From NCBI GenBank assembly GCA_024642725.1, contig JAHEAO010000011.1, positions 1 through 64,000 on the forward strand: 64,000 nucleotides of DNA. The letters are read 5' to 3'. The position numbers and the translations under genes were made by a program. This document shows positions 1 through 7,412 of this stretch, piece after piece. This DNA comes from Paracoccaceae bacterium (lineage in GTDB: Bacteria; Pseudomonadota; Alphaproteobacteria; Rhodobacterales; Rhodobacteraceae). Numbering within the stretch: position 1 is the first letter of the stretch; each line of letters opens with the position of its first letter. The notes beneath the pieces were generated by a model, which saw only the letters and a program-made list of their open reading frames with translations, was not told where the DNA came from and did no database searches.

Positions 1-157
1 CGCTGATCTTGTCAGCCAGGCCGGTGGTGCCGCCGGATACCGAAGCCAGAACGGCGATGCCGAGGCCAACGATTGCTGCGGTCAGCACGACCCAGTCGAC
101 GGTTACAGCGCCGTCTTCGTCACGCTTGAAGTTCATTGCGAATTTGATCAGTTTCAT
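1..157 (-). CDS. Flp-type pilin (partial, 3' end outside window)
   Basis: A small pilin-like protein; about 52 residues are visible before the window edge. It begins MKLIKFAMNFKRDEDGAVTVDW and continues as a hydrophobic stretch (VVLTAAIVGLGIAVLASV) followed by a Gly/Thr-rich turn. A short basic leader, an acidic 'DEDGAVTVDW' motif and one hydrophobic helix are the layout of Flp/Fap pilins processed by a prepilin peptidase. The start is supported by a GGAGGG Shine-Dalgarno sequence at 165-170. No tad/cpa assembly genes are visible, so this may be a single-gene unit whose machinery lies elsewhere. The exact family is inferred from layout, not from a full alignment. Confidence 0.7.
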   Translation of the reverse strand, partial: MKLIKFAMNFKRDEDGAVTVDWVVLTAAIVGLGIAVLASVSGGTTGLADKIS

Positions 158-541
158 AGTTGTACCCTCCGAAAGGTCCTTAGTCGTTTCCACTTCACCT
201 TGGCGGATCAGATAAGGTCGTTGCTTCTCGTGACCCGCTCTCCGTCTTGGCATGGGCTTATATGGCCGTCGGATTGGGGCAACAGTTGGGCGTCCTTCGT
301 ACAATTTTGGAGCGAGTTAAAAAATCGATAAGAACTAACCTAACGCATTGAAAATAAACGAAACAAAAATGCAAAATATTGCAGATACCCAAAAATCGTC
401 CCATCCATTGATCAGGCAAGAAGACGCAAAAACAGCTCACTTTCAGTATTTTCGCAGAAATCGAAACAACAACGGCTGGTTTTATGGATCAGGAATTGCG
501 TAAGATTGATCCAATACAATATTGAGGCAGAGCAGAACCGC
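158..541. other. Divergent intergenic region between pilin and lytic transglycosylase
   Basis: About 380 bases without a convincing gene. The middle (roughly 300-400) is AT-rich compared with the rest of the window, which fits promoters for the divergent pilin and transglycosylase genes, but I could not assign a clean -35/-10 pair. An inverted repeat, TGGATCA (485-491) and TGATCCA (507-513) with a 15-base spacer, sits just upstream of the transglycosylase start and could be an operator. Confidence 0.5.
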
Positions 542-1381
542 ATGAAGCGGCGCTTAATAGGATCAATCGCAACGGTCAGCATTTGCTTGGCGACCGCAGC
601 GGGCGGCGAAGACGCCGTACCGTTCGTTGATTTTACGTTCAAGCGGGTCAAGGTTCCGACCTCGACGACTGCCAAGCGAATTACGGTTCAGATTGACCCG
701 ACCGCAGAGCCCTACCGCTTTGCCATGCCGTCGCGCCCCAACCAGCCGGTCCCGGGGCCAGCCGCTCCTTATACAGGTGATTTCGATTGGTACTGGGCAA
801 CTGTTTCGCCGGCTATCGCGGATGCAGGCCCGGGTCGACTGGATGAAGCCGTGCTCAATCTCTCCAACGGACCCGAAGGGAAGGGCGTTCCAACCCCGCG
901 GCTGCAGGACATGCAGCGGATTGCGGACAAGCATGGCACCGAGATACTGAAGGCCACAATCGGCACCCGTGTCTCGCCCGCGCTTGTTCTGGCTGTCATT
1001 GGCATCGAATCCGGCGGTCGAACAGCCGCAGTCAGCAGTGCGGGCGCAACCGGCTTGATGCAGCTCATGCCCGCAACCGCCGAACGCTTCGGAGTGAGCG
1101 ACACGACGGTTGCCGCCGACAATATACGCGGCGGTGTCGCTTATCTGGACTGGCTGATGAAAGAGTTTCAGGGAGACCCGATCATGGTCCTCGCCAGCTA
1201 CAACGCTGGTGAGAATGCCGTTCGAAAGAATAATGGTGTGCCACCCTTCGCAGAGACCAGAGCCTATGTGCCCAAAGTGCTGGCCGCCTGGACAGTTGCC
1301 CGCGGCTTGTGCCTGACACCACCGCAGCTCGTCTCAGACGGCTGTGTCTTCTCTGTTCGTCAAGCGAGTAACGATGGCTGA
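542..1381 (+). CDS. Secreted lytic transglycosylase (Slt/MltE-like)
   Basis: A 279-residue periplasmic murein lytic transglycosylase that would cleave the MurNAc-GlcNAc bond to form 1,6-anhydro ends. A signal-like N-terminus (MKRRLIGSIATVSICLATAA) is followed by about 120 residues of unassigned sequence and then the catalytic SLT domain. The domain shows 'IGIESGGR' with the catalytic Glu near 156, 'SSAGATGLMQLMPATAERFGV', and 'ASYNAGENAV', all hallmarks of family 1 transglycosylases. An in-frame start 36 bases upstream (506) exists, but 542 places the signal peptide at the terminus. The gene overlaps the next one by 8 bases (ATGGCTGA), so the two are probably cotranscribed. Confidence 0.85.
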   Translation: MKRRLIGSIATVSICLATAAGGEDAVPFVDFTFKRVKVPTSTTAKRITVQIDPTAEPYRFAMPSRPNQPVPGPAAPYTGDFDWYWATVSPAIADAGPGRLDEAVLNLSNGPEGKGVPTPRLQDMQRIADKHGTEILKATIGTRVSPALVLAVIGIESGGRTAAVSSAGATGLMQLMPATAERFGVSDTTVAADNIRGGVAYLDWLMKEFQGDPIMVLASYNAGENAVRKNNGVPPFAETRAYVPKVLAAWTVARGLCLTPPQLVSDGCVFSVRQASNDG

Positions 1382-2810
1382 TGTTAAACCGCTGGTCCTC
1401 GACGTGGACGGCACATTCCTGAAGACGGATATTCTTTTCGAATGTTTTTGGGCCGGACTGGGCAAGGATCCCTTGCGAGTTCTGAAAGCCTGCGTCCTGA
1501 ACCTGTCCCGGCCCGCGGAACTCAAGCGAGAGCTTGCCGAAATCGCGGGTCTGCGAACCGACATCCTTCCGACCGACCCAGAGATCAAGCTGCTGGCCGA
1601 ATCCTGCCTTTCAGCGGGCCGAGAAGTGGTTCTGGCGTCGGCATCCGACGCACAATTGGTCCAGCGGCTTGCCGCGGACCATGGTTTGTCACCCAGAGTC
1701 TTCGCATCCGATGGCCATGTTAACCTTAAAGGGCAGGCCAAGGCAGAGGCGCTCGTTGCGGCATTCGGGGAAAACGGGTTCGATTATGCTGGCAACGAGA
1801 AAATAGATCGCGAGATCTGGAAGCGATCCGAAAATGCCCTGATCGTCGGCAATCATCCGATGATCGAGCAGTCGCTGGCCCGGATGGGCAAGTCGACCAC
1901 GACCTATCCGGGCGGCTGGGCGTTCAGGGACCTGGTTCGCGCATTTCGTCCGCACCAGTGGGTCAAGAACGTCCTGCTTCTTTTGCCAATGCTCGCAGCG
2001 CATGATTTTTCGCTGCCAACGCTCTTGCTGGTCCTGCTGGGCGTGGCCGCCTTCTCGGCAGCGGCTTCTACCATATACATCGTCAACGACCTGCTCGATC
2101 TCGAAGCGGATCGACTGCACCCGACGAAACAGGTGCGCCCGTTCGCCAGTGGCGCCGTTCCGATCAGGGTTGGCATGATTGCAAGTGCGCTCCTCGGCGC
2201 GGTCGCATTGATACTCGGCGGGTTGTTGGGCCCGGTCTTTCTCACCGTGGTGATTGTCTATATGTTGCTGTCGCTTGCTTATTCGCTGTGGCTCAAGCGG
2301 ATGCGCTGGATCGATATTGCGACGCTGGCCATGCTCTATACCCTTCGGGTCGTCGGTGGCGCTGCTGCGGGTCAGGTCTCCGTGACCGGTTTCATGCTGG
2401 TCTTCATTTTCCCGATCTTCATCACCTTGGGCTGTGTCAAACGTCTCACGGAACTCACATTGACATCCAATGATGATCGACTGCCCGGACGAGGCTACGG
2501 GCGCAATGATCGCAGCGATCTTCTGAACGTGGCGGGGTTGGGGACGTTTGGTGCGCTTGCGATCTTCTTCGCCTACACGTTCACCGATCAGGCCCGAACA
2601 CTCTACCCGACGCAATGGGTGCTTTGGCTGGCGCTCGTGCCGATGGCCGCCTGGCTCGTCCGAATGGTGCGGCTGGGCTATTTCGGCAAACAGGATCATG
2701 ACCCGATTGTCTTTGCCATGCGTGACAAGCGCGGTCTTGGGCTGCTGATGCTGACGCTTTCGATCATGTTCTATGCCGCCGGGCTCTGGCAGAAGTGGTT
2801 CGGCTTCTAG
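1374..2810 (+). CDS. HAD phosphatase-UbiA prenyltransferase fusion (decaprenyl-phosphate phosphoribosyltransferase-like)
   Basis: A 478-residue two-domain protein. Residues 1-185 form a HAD-superfamily domain: motif I is LDVDGTF with Asp10/Asp12, and a motif IV-like 'YAGNEKID' lies near 138-144. Residues 190-478 form a polytopic UbiA prenyltransferase with 'RPHQWVKN' near 192 and the Mg-diphosphate motif NDLLDLEAD at 238-246. RPHQWVKN is typical of the branch containing mycobacterial Rv3806c, which joins phosphoribosyl diphosphate to decaprenyl phosphate. The fused HAD domain could then remove the 5-phosphate. The ATG at 1374 overlaps the upstream stop; a GTG at 1344 is possible but less likely. 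DprE1/DprE2-like genes lie convergently just downstream, supporting a polyprenyl-phosphoryl-arabinose role (inference). Confidence 0.8.
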   Translation: MADVKPLVLDVDGTFLKTDILFECFWAGLGKDPLRVLKACVLNLSRPAELKRELAEIAGLRTDILPTDPEIKLLAESCLSAGREVVLASASDAQLVQRLAADHGLSPRVFASDGHVNLKGQAKAEALVAAFGENGFDYAGNEKIDREIWKRSENALIVGNHPMIEQSLARMGKSTTTYPGGWAFRDLVRAFRPHQWVKNVLLLLPMLAAHDFSLPTLLLVLLGVAAFSAAASTIYIVNDLLDLEADRLHPTKQVRPFASGAVPIRVGMIASALLGAVALILGGLLGPVFLTVVIVYMLLSLAYSLWLKRMRWIDIATLAMLYTLRVVGGAAAGQVSVTGFMLVFIFPIFITLGCVKRLTELTLTSNDDRLPGRGYGRNDRSDLLNVAGLGTFGALAIFFAYTFTDQARTLYPTQWVLWLALVPMAAWLVRMVRLGYFGKQDHDPIVFAMRDKRGLGLLMLTLSIMFYAAGLWQKWFGF

Positions 2811-2829
2811 CCCGCGGACAGAATGGCGA

Positions 2830-3567
2830 TCAGATCGACATCTTCTTGAAGATCGGCTCTGGGATCATGCGGATGATCAGCATGATGTAGCGCCAGAAGA
2901 AGGGCGTGTAGACAACGTTTCGCCTTTTCTTGACAGCAGCAAGGATGTCCTCTGAAACCTTTTCAGGCGGGGCAACCAGAAACATGCCCTCGATCCCCCA
3001 AGTCATGGCCGTATCGACAAAACCGGGCTTCACCGTCACCACATGCGCGCCGGATCGCGTCAGCCGATTGCGCAGACCGGACAGGTAGGTGTGGAATCCG
3101 GCCTTGGCTGCGCCGTATGCATAGTTGCCAACCCGGCCCCGATCGCCCGCGACCGACCCGACCCCGACAATGGTGCCGCCGCCTCGCGCTTCCAAGACCG
3201 GAGCCAGCATTTGCAGGAACTGTGCGGGCCCTGTGAAATTGTCCGCCACGATGCCCTGTATCAAGCTCGGGTCTGCGTCGATCTCGGACTGATCCGGCAT
3301 CGATCCGACAAAGACCGCTGCGTTGATCTGCCCTTCCTCGCGTTCCAGCCGAGCGATCAACCCTGCGAAGCCTTCCGGCGCGCGGGCGTCGAAGATCAGG
3401 GCCTCTGCCAGCCGCGCGCCGCGCAAGGCACAGTCTTGCGCCGTTGTAGCAAGGTCGTCGCTATCGCGCCCCGCCAGAAACACGGCGTCGCCCCGCTGTG
3501 AGACGCCTCGCGCAAATGCCCGCGCCATTGAGGATGTGGCCCCCAGTATGATCCAGTTCTCACTCAT
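2830..3567 (-). CDS. dprE2: DprE2-like short-chain dehydrogenase
   Basis: A 245-residue SDR predicted to reduce the 2-keto intermediate made by the DprE1-like partner, completing epimerisation of polyprenyl-phosphoryl-ribose to the arabinose form. The N-terminus 'IILGATSSMARAFA' is the nucleotide-binding loop. The active-site YxxxK is at Tyr151/Lys155 (NYAYGAAKAGF), with the catalytic Ser in 'GVGSVAGDRG' upstream. The C-terminal hydrophobic stretch 'FFWRYIMLIIRMIPEPIFKKM' suggests membrane association, and length matches mycobacterial DprE2. The ATG overlaps the dprE1-like stop by 4 bases (ATGA), indicating translational coupling. Assignment rests on the SDR motifs plus the neighbours. Confidence 0.8.
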   Translation of the reverse strand: MSENWIILGATSSMARAFARGVSQRGDAVFLAGRDSDDLATTAQDCALRGARLAEALIFDARAPEGFAGLIARLEREEGQINAAVFVGSMPDQSEIDADPSLIQGIVADNFTGPAQFLQMLAPVLEARGGGTIVGVGSVAGDRGRVGNYAYGAAKAGFHTYLSGLRNRLTRSGAHVVTVKPGFVDTAMTWGIEGMFLVAPPEKVSEDILAAVKKRRNVVYTPFFWRYIMLIIRMIPEPIFKKMSI

Positions 3568-4877
3568 GAAGGTGCCCTTAGTTTCAGCCGCCGCACGAGG
3601 TCCGTCGTCATCGCCCCGTCCGGATCGGCTTTCCTCACGGCTTTCAGCCACAATGCGTGCTCTGGGTACATCGCCTCGATCCTTTCAGGAGCCATGAGCG
3701 CATCTTTCGCCAGATAGACGCGGCCACCGGCATCTTCCGTCATCCGTTCCAGATTGCCGATCAATACCCGCGCGGCGCTTCGGTTCGGAAAATCCACGGC
3801 GAGCGTGAGGCCGTCCATCGGGAAGGACATATATCCCGCGCGTCCGCCGCCCATGCGTTTCAAGACGGCCAAAGGCGAAGCAAGCCCGGAGTTGGCCACG
3901 AGTTCAAGCATCTGCCGCAACGTCTGGACTTCGGCGACCGGGACGACACATTGGAACTGGTGGAAACCTCGCTTGCCATAAAGCCGGTTCCAGTTGTGGA
4001 TGGCGTCCAGGGGGAAAAAGGGCGCCGAGATTGGTTTCACCGTGGTGCGTCCTCCGACGGGAACGCGTCTGTAGTAGGCTTCATTGAACATGCGCACGAC
4101 AGGCGCGGACAAGGCCCAGTGCGGGGCATTGAAGGGCACCTCTCTCGCCCTGCCTATTGTCGGGGAAACGCCGGATGTGATTTCGCCTTCCTCGAGTATC
4201 CCTCGGCCAAGGTTGCTTCCCTTGGCGGTCGCGTCGATCCAGCCGACGTTATAGTCGGCCCGAGAGTTCTCGAGCGCGGCAAGAAATTCATCCCAGCCGT
4301 CAACGCGGCGTTCGGTCAGGACCATCATGTCGCCCTTGCAGGGCATCAGGCTAATCTTGGCGCTGGCGATGACACCGGTCTGGCCCAGACCCCCGACGGT
4401 CGCCTTGAACAGGTCCGCAGTCCGGTCCGGCGTGACCTTGCGTGTCTTGTCGCCCTGAAAAAGCGTGATCTCCGTCACGTGCTGTCCGAAAGAGCCGACG
4501 ACATGGTGGTTCTTGCCGTGAACATCATTTGCGATGCAGCCGCCAACAGTCGCAAAGCCGGTGCCGGGCATGACCGGGGGAATCCATCCGCGCGCCGCGA
4601 AGATGCGCCCGAGGTCGCCGATCATTGCGCCGGCTTCGACCTCGACAACCCCGGATTCGGCGTCAAATCCGATGATCCGGTCCAGTCTGGTCATGTCGAT
4701 GACCTTGCCGTCGTCATTGAGGGCAGCGTCGCCATAACTCCGCAATTGGCCGATCGCGGGGGCAGGGGATTCTGACAGAACCGCCCTCAGCGACGAAAGT
4801 CTCTCCGGTCTTGCAATCTCGGCGCTCGCATGAACGGCGCGTCCCCAGCCGGTGTATTCAGTTCTTTTCCAGCGCAT
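3564..4877 (-). CDS. dprE1: DprE1-like FAD-dependent polyprenyl-phosphoribose oxidase
   Basis: A 437-residue FAD-binding oxidoreductase of the vanillyl-alcohol oxidase fold, very like mycobacterial DprE1, which oxidises the 2'-OH of decaprenylphosphoryl-ribose. Residues 44-54 (QLRSYGDAALN) and 115-132 (IANDVHGKNHHVVGSFGQ) match the FAD-binding segments, with His120 corresponding to His132 of the M. tuberculosis enzyme. The C-terminus has 'GGRVYLAKDALMAPERIEAMYP', where Lys391 corresponds to catalytic Lys418. The position equivalent to benzothiazinone-target Cys387 is Ala360 (LTLAVDFP). The offset of 27 is the same for both C-terminal residues, supporting the alignment, which I made from memory. 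It overlaps its neighbours on both sides. Confidence 0.85.
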   Translation of the reverse strand: MRWKRTEYTGWGRAVHASAEIARPERLSSLRAVLSESPAPAIGQLRSYGDAALNDDGKVIDMTRLDRIIGFDAESGVVEVEAGAMIGDLGRIFAARGWIPPVMPGTGFATVGGCIANDVHGKNHHVVGSFGQHVTEITLFQGDKTRKVTPDRTADLFKATVGGLGQTGVIASAKISLMPCKGDMMVLTERRVDGWDEFLAALENSRADYNVGWIDATAKGSNLGRGILEEGEITSGVSPTIGRAREVPFNAPHWALSAPVVRMFNEAYYRRVPVGGRTTVKPISAPFFPLDAIHNWNRLYGKRGFHQFQCVVPVAEVQTLRQMLELVANSGLASPLAVLKRMGGGRAGYMSFPMDGLTLAVDFPNRSAARVLIGNLERMTEDAGGRVYLAKDALMAPERIEAMYPEHALWLKAVRKADPDGAMTTDLVRRLKLRAPS

Positions 4878-5874
4878 TTTGCCCCTTCTTCGACTGGCGT
4901 TCTGCGATCGGGAATATCAGCAGGCCGATTATGATTGCGAACCAGAGTGTCGTGACGCGGATGACCGCAGTTGCCGGCAGGCCGATCTCCAACGGGACAC
5001 CTTCCAGAACGAGAAGGGCCACCATGGCAGCCTCTGCGCCGCCGACCCCGCCTGGCGCTCCGGTCAGCCCACCGGCCAAGGTTGCGAAGATGAAGATCGC
5101 AGTCGCCTTTGCAAGCCCGATATCGGCGCCCAACCAGACCAAAAGCAGATGAAAGGCATAGCCTTCGGCGAACCAGCCGATCGCACCGACAATCGCTGCG
5201 AGACTCATCAACGCCGGGTTCGAAAATTGCGCAAGCGAACGCGCCGCCCTGCGAACACGAACAAAAAGCCGTGGCCAGCGCCCGATCAGACCATAGCCTA
5301 CTTCAGCGATCCAGCTCAGCAAGCGCGGCCGCGTCACGACCAGGGCCGCGACGATGGCAAAAACGGTGACCGGAAGGGCGCCTCCAATCCCGGTCGCAGA
5401 AAGGGCAAGCGCAACGGCAAGGATAACGCCCATCGCCGCGAGATCCGACGCACGGTCCGCCAGAACAAGCGGCGCGGTCCGTTCAAAGGCCCAACCGGTT
5501 TCGCGCCGTAGCCAGCGCATCCGCACCAGTTCACCGACGCGTCCCGGCGTCACCGACATCGCGAACCCCCCCAGAAAGTGCCGCAGGTTCTGCACCAGAC
5601 TGGTCCCCAGCCCGAGCTTCCGTGCAAAAATGTGCCAGCGCAGTCCGCGGAAACCGTAGTTGGCCAAACTCAGGCCAAGCAATGCCGCCAGTTGGCCCCA
5701 GCCGAGCTTGGCGATTTGCGCCGTGGTTTCGTGCCAGCCCGTCGCGACGGCCAATCCGATCAGGCCCAACAGCACAAGCGAGAACAGACCGACCAGCAAG
5801 GCGATGTCGCGCCAACGGCGGTTCGTGCCACGGGGTGTGGTTTGTGGCATTGGGTAGTGGCTGCTCATTGTCAT
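4858..5874 (-). CDS. Flippase-like integral membrane protein (LPG synthase TM / UPF0104 family)
   Basis: A 338-residue polytopic membrane protein of the lysylphosphatidylglycerol synthetase transmembrane (COG0392) family. Multiple hydrophobic segments and the family pattern 'NYGFRGLRWHIFARKLG', 'MSVTPGRVGELVRMRWLRR' and 'GGLTGAPGGVGGAEAAMVALL' are visible. Family members are often found with glycolipid or lipid-carrier pathways and are proposed flippases. It is first in an operon with the DprE1/DprE2-like genes and overlaps the next gene by 20 bases, so transfer of the lipid-linked pentose across the membrane is a reasonable inference. A second in-frame ATG lies two codons downstream. The transported substrate is not shown by sequence. 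Confidence 0.7.
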   Translation of the reverse strand: MTMSSHYPMPQTTPRGTNRRWRDIALLVGLFSLVLLGLIGLAVATGWHETTAQIAKLGWGQLAALLGLSLANYGFRGLRWHIFARKLGLGTSLVQNLRHFLGGFAMSVTPGRVGELVRMRWLRRETGWAFERTAPLVLADRASDLAAMGVILAVALALSATGIGGALPVTVFAIVAALVVTRPRLLSWIAEVGYGLIGRWPRLFVRVRRAARSLAQFSNPALMSLAAIVGAIGWFAEGYAFHLLLVWLGADIGLAKATAIFIFATLAGGLTGAPGGVGGAEAAMVALLVLEGVPLEIGLPATAVIRVTTLWFAIIIGLLIFPIAERQSKKGQNALEKN

Positions 5875-5953
5875 TGCCTGCGCATCTAGCGACAGATTTG
5901 GGCAGGATTATGAAGTTGTTTCGACTTTGAGAACAGTCCCTATTCAAACAAAA

Positions 5954-5977
5954 GGGGCGGCCCCCAAGGCGCCGCCC
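5954..5977 (-). terminator. Rho-independent terminator of scoAB
   Basis: A 7-bp GC stem (GGGCGGC at 5955-5961 pairing with GCCGCCC at 5971-5977). On the minus strand it is followed by TTTTGTTTG, just downstream of the scoB stop. Confidence 0.75.
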
Positions 5978-6001
5978 GTCTTGAACGATGCGGAGGTCAG
6001 A

Positions 6002-6628
6002 TCAGACCAGGGTCGCTTCCGTCGCCGCGATGATTTCTTCCCGGGTCACGCCATCTGCAAGCTCGACGATGTGCAGGCCCTTGTGCGTCACGTCCAAGAC
6101 GCCAAGGTTCGTGATGATCCGGTCAACAACACCCTTTCCGGTCAGCGGCAAAGTGCATTCCTTGAGCACCTTGGATTCGCCGTGCTTGCTCGTGTGATCC
6201 ATCACCACGACAACCCTCCCGACTCCTGCGACCAGATCCATGGCGCCGCCCATGCCTTTGACCAGTTTGCCGGGGATCATCCAGTTTGCCAGATCGCCAT
6301 GCTCGGACACTTCCATCGCGCCCAGAATGGCCATTGCGATCTTGCCGCCGCGGATCATTCCAAAGGATTGGGCACTGTCGAAATAGCTGGTGCGGTCCAG
6401 TTCCGTAATGGTCTGCTTGCCAGCATTGATCAGGTCAGGATCTTCCGTTCCGGCGACGGGGAAAGGCCCCATGCCCAGCATACCGTTCTCGGATTGAAGG
6501 GTCACGTCAACGCCTTCGGGAATGTAGTTGCTGACCAGCGTCGGAATCCCAATGCCAAGGTTGACATACATGCCGTCTTCAAGCTCTTTGGCCGCCCGGG
6601 CAGCCATCTGATTGCGGTCCCAAGCCAT
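6002..6628 (-). CDS. scoB: 3-oxoacid CoA-transferase subunit B
   Basis: A 208-residue beta subunit of a class I CoA-transferase (succinyl-CoA:3-ketoacid type), which activates acetoacetate or another short 3-oxoacid with CoA. '[20 protein letters not shown]' and '[14 protein letters not shown]' contain the conserved Glu (SENG) that forms the glutamyl-CoA thioester. Its start overlaps the subunit A stop (TAATG), so the subunits are translationally coupled. Substrate choice (acetoacetate versus 3-oxoadipate) cannot be settled here; absence of aromatic-degradation neighbours favours ketone-body use. Confidence 0.88.
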   Translation of the reverse strand: MAWDRNQMAARAAKELEDGMYVNLGIGIPTLVSNYIPEGVDVTLQSENGMLGMGPFPVAGTEDPDLINAGKQTITELDRTSYFDSAQSFGMIRGGKIAMAILGAMEVSEHGDLANWMIPGKLVKGMGGAMDLVAGVGRVVVVMDHTSKHGESKVLKECTLPLTGKGVVDRIITNLGVLDVTHKGLHIVELADGVTREEIIAATEATLV

Positions 6629-7323
6629 TATGCTTCCCTCACGGTGCGCTGTTCGATACGTTTTTCATGTTCCCCCTGAACGATCCGGTGCACGTAGATG
6701 CCCGGCAGGTGGATGCCGTCAGGATCAAGGCTTCCACGGGGAACGATCTCCTCGACTTCGGCGACGCAAACACGTCCGCACATCGCGGCGGGCGGGTTGA
6801 AATTGCGCGCGGTCTTGCGGAAGATCAGGTTGCCGGTGTCGTCAGCTTTCCATGCCTTCACGATAGAAAGATCCGCGACGATCCCCCGCTCGAGAATGTA
6901 AGTCTGACCATCGAAATCCTTGTGCTCTTTGCCCTCGGCGATCACGGTTCCGACCCCGGTCTTCGTGTAGAACCCAGGAATTCCTGCGCCGCCGGCGCGC
7001 ATCCGCTCTGCCAAGGTGCCCTGAGGGTTGAATTCCAGTTCCAGCTCGCCCGACAGGTATTGGCGCATGAATTCTGCATTCTCTCCGACGTATGAACTGA
7101 TCATCTTGCTGACCTGCTTGGTCTGCAGAAGAATACCGATCCCGAAGTCATCGACACCCGCATTGTTCGACGCGAAAGTCAGGTTCTTGGTTCCGGCCTC
7201 TTTGATCGCCTGCAGCAGCAACTCCGGAATGCCACACAGGCCGAAGCCGCCAGCTGCAATCAGCATGCCATCGTGCAAGAGCCCGTCCAGGGCTTCAGCG
7301 GCAGTGCCGTATACCTTCTTCAT
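6628..7323 (-). CDS. scoA: 3-oxoacid CoA-transferase subunit A
   Basis: A 231-residue alpha subunit of the same heteromeric CoA-transferase. The N-terminal '[21 protein letters not shown]' is the conserved CoA-binding glycine-rich segment of SCOT-A/AtoD proteins, and '[14 protein letters not shown]' is also typical. I place the start at 7323 because GGGG lies 7 bases upstream; another in-frame start is four codons earlier. It is the promoter-proximal gene of a two-gene operon ending at the hairpin near 5960. Confidence 0.88.
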   Translation of the reverse strand: MKKVYGTAAEALDGLLHDGMLIAAGGFGLCGIPELLLQAIKEAGTKNLTFASNNAGVDDFGIGILLQTKQVSKMISSYVGENAEFMRQYLSGELELEFNPQGTLAERMRAGGAGIPGFYTKTGVGTVIAEGKEHKDFDGQTYILERGIVADLSIVKAWKADDTGNLIFRKTARNFNPPAAMCGRVCVAEVEEIVPRGSLDPDGIHLPGIYVHRIVQGEHEKRIEQRTVREA

Positions 7324-7412
7324 GTCTATCCCCAATCAATGGCTGTTGCCCCGTGTTTTGACGAAGGCCATGGCCCGAGTCAATCTCTGCACCGCAGCGA
7401 AACCCTAGCTGT

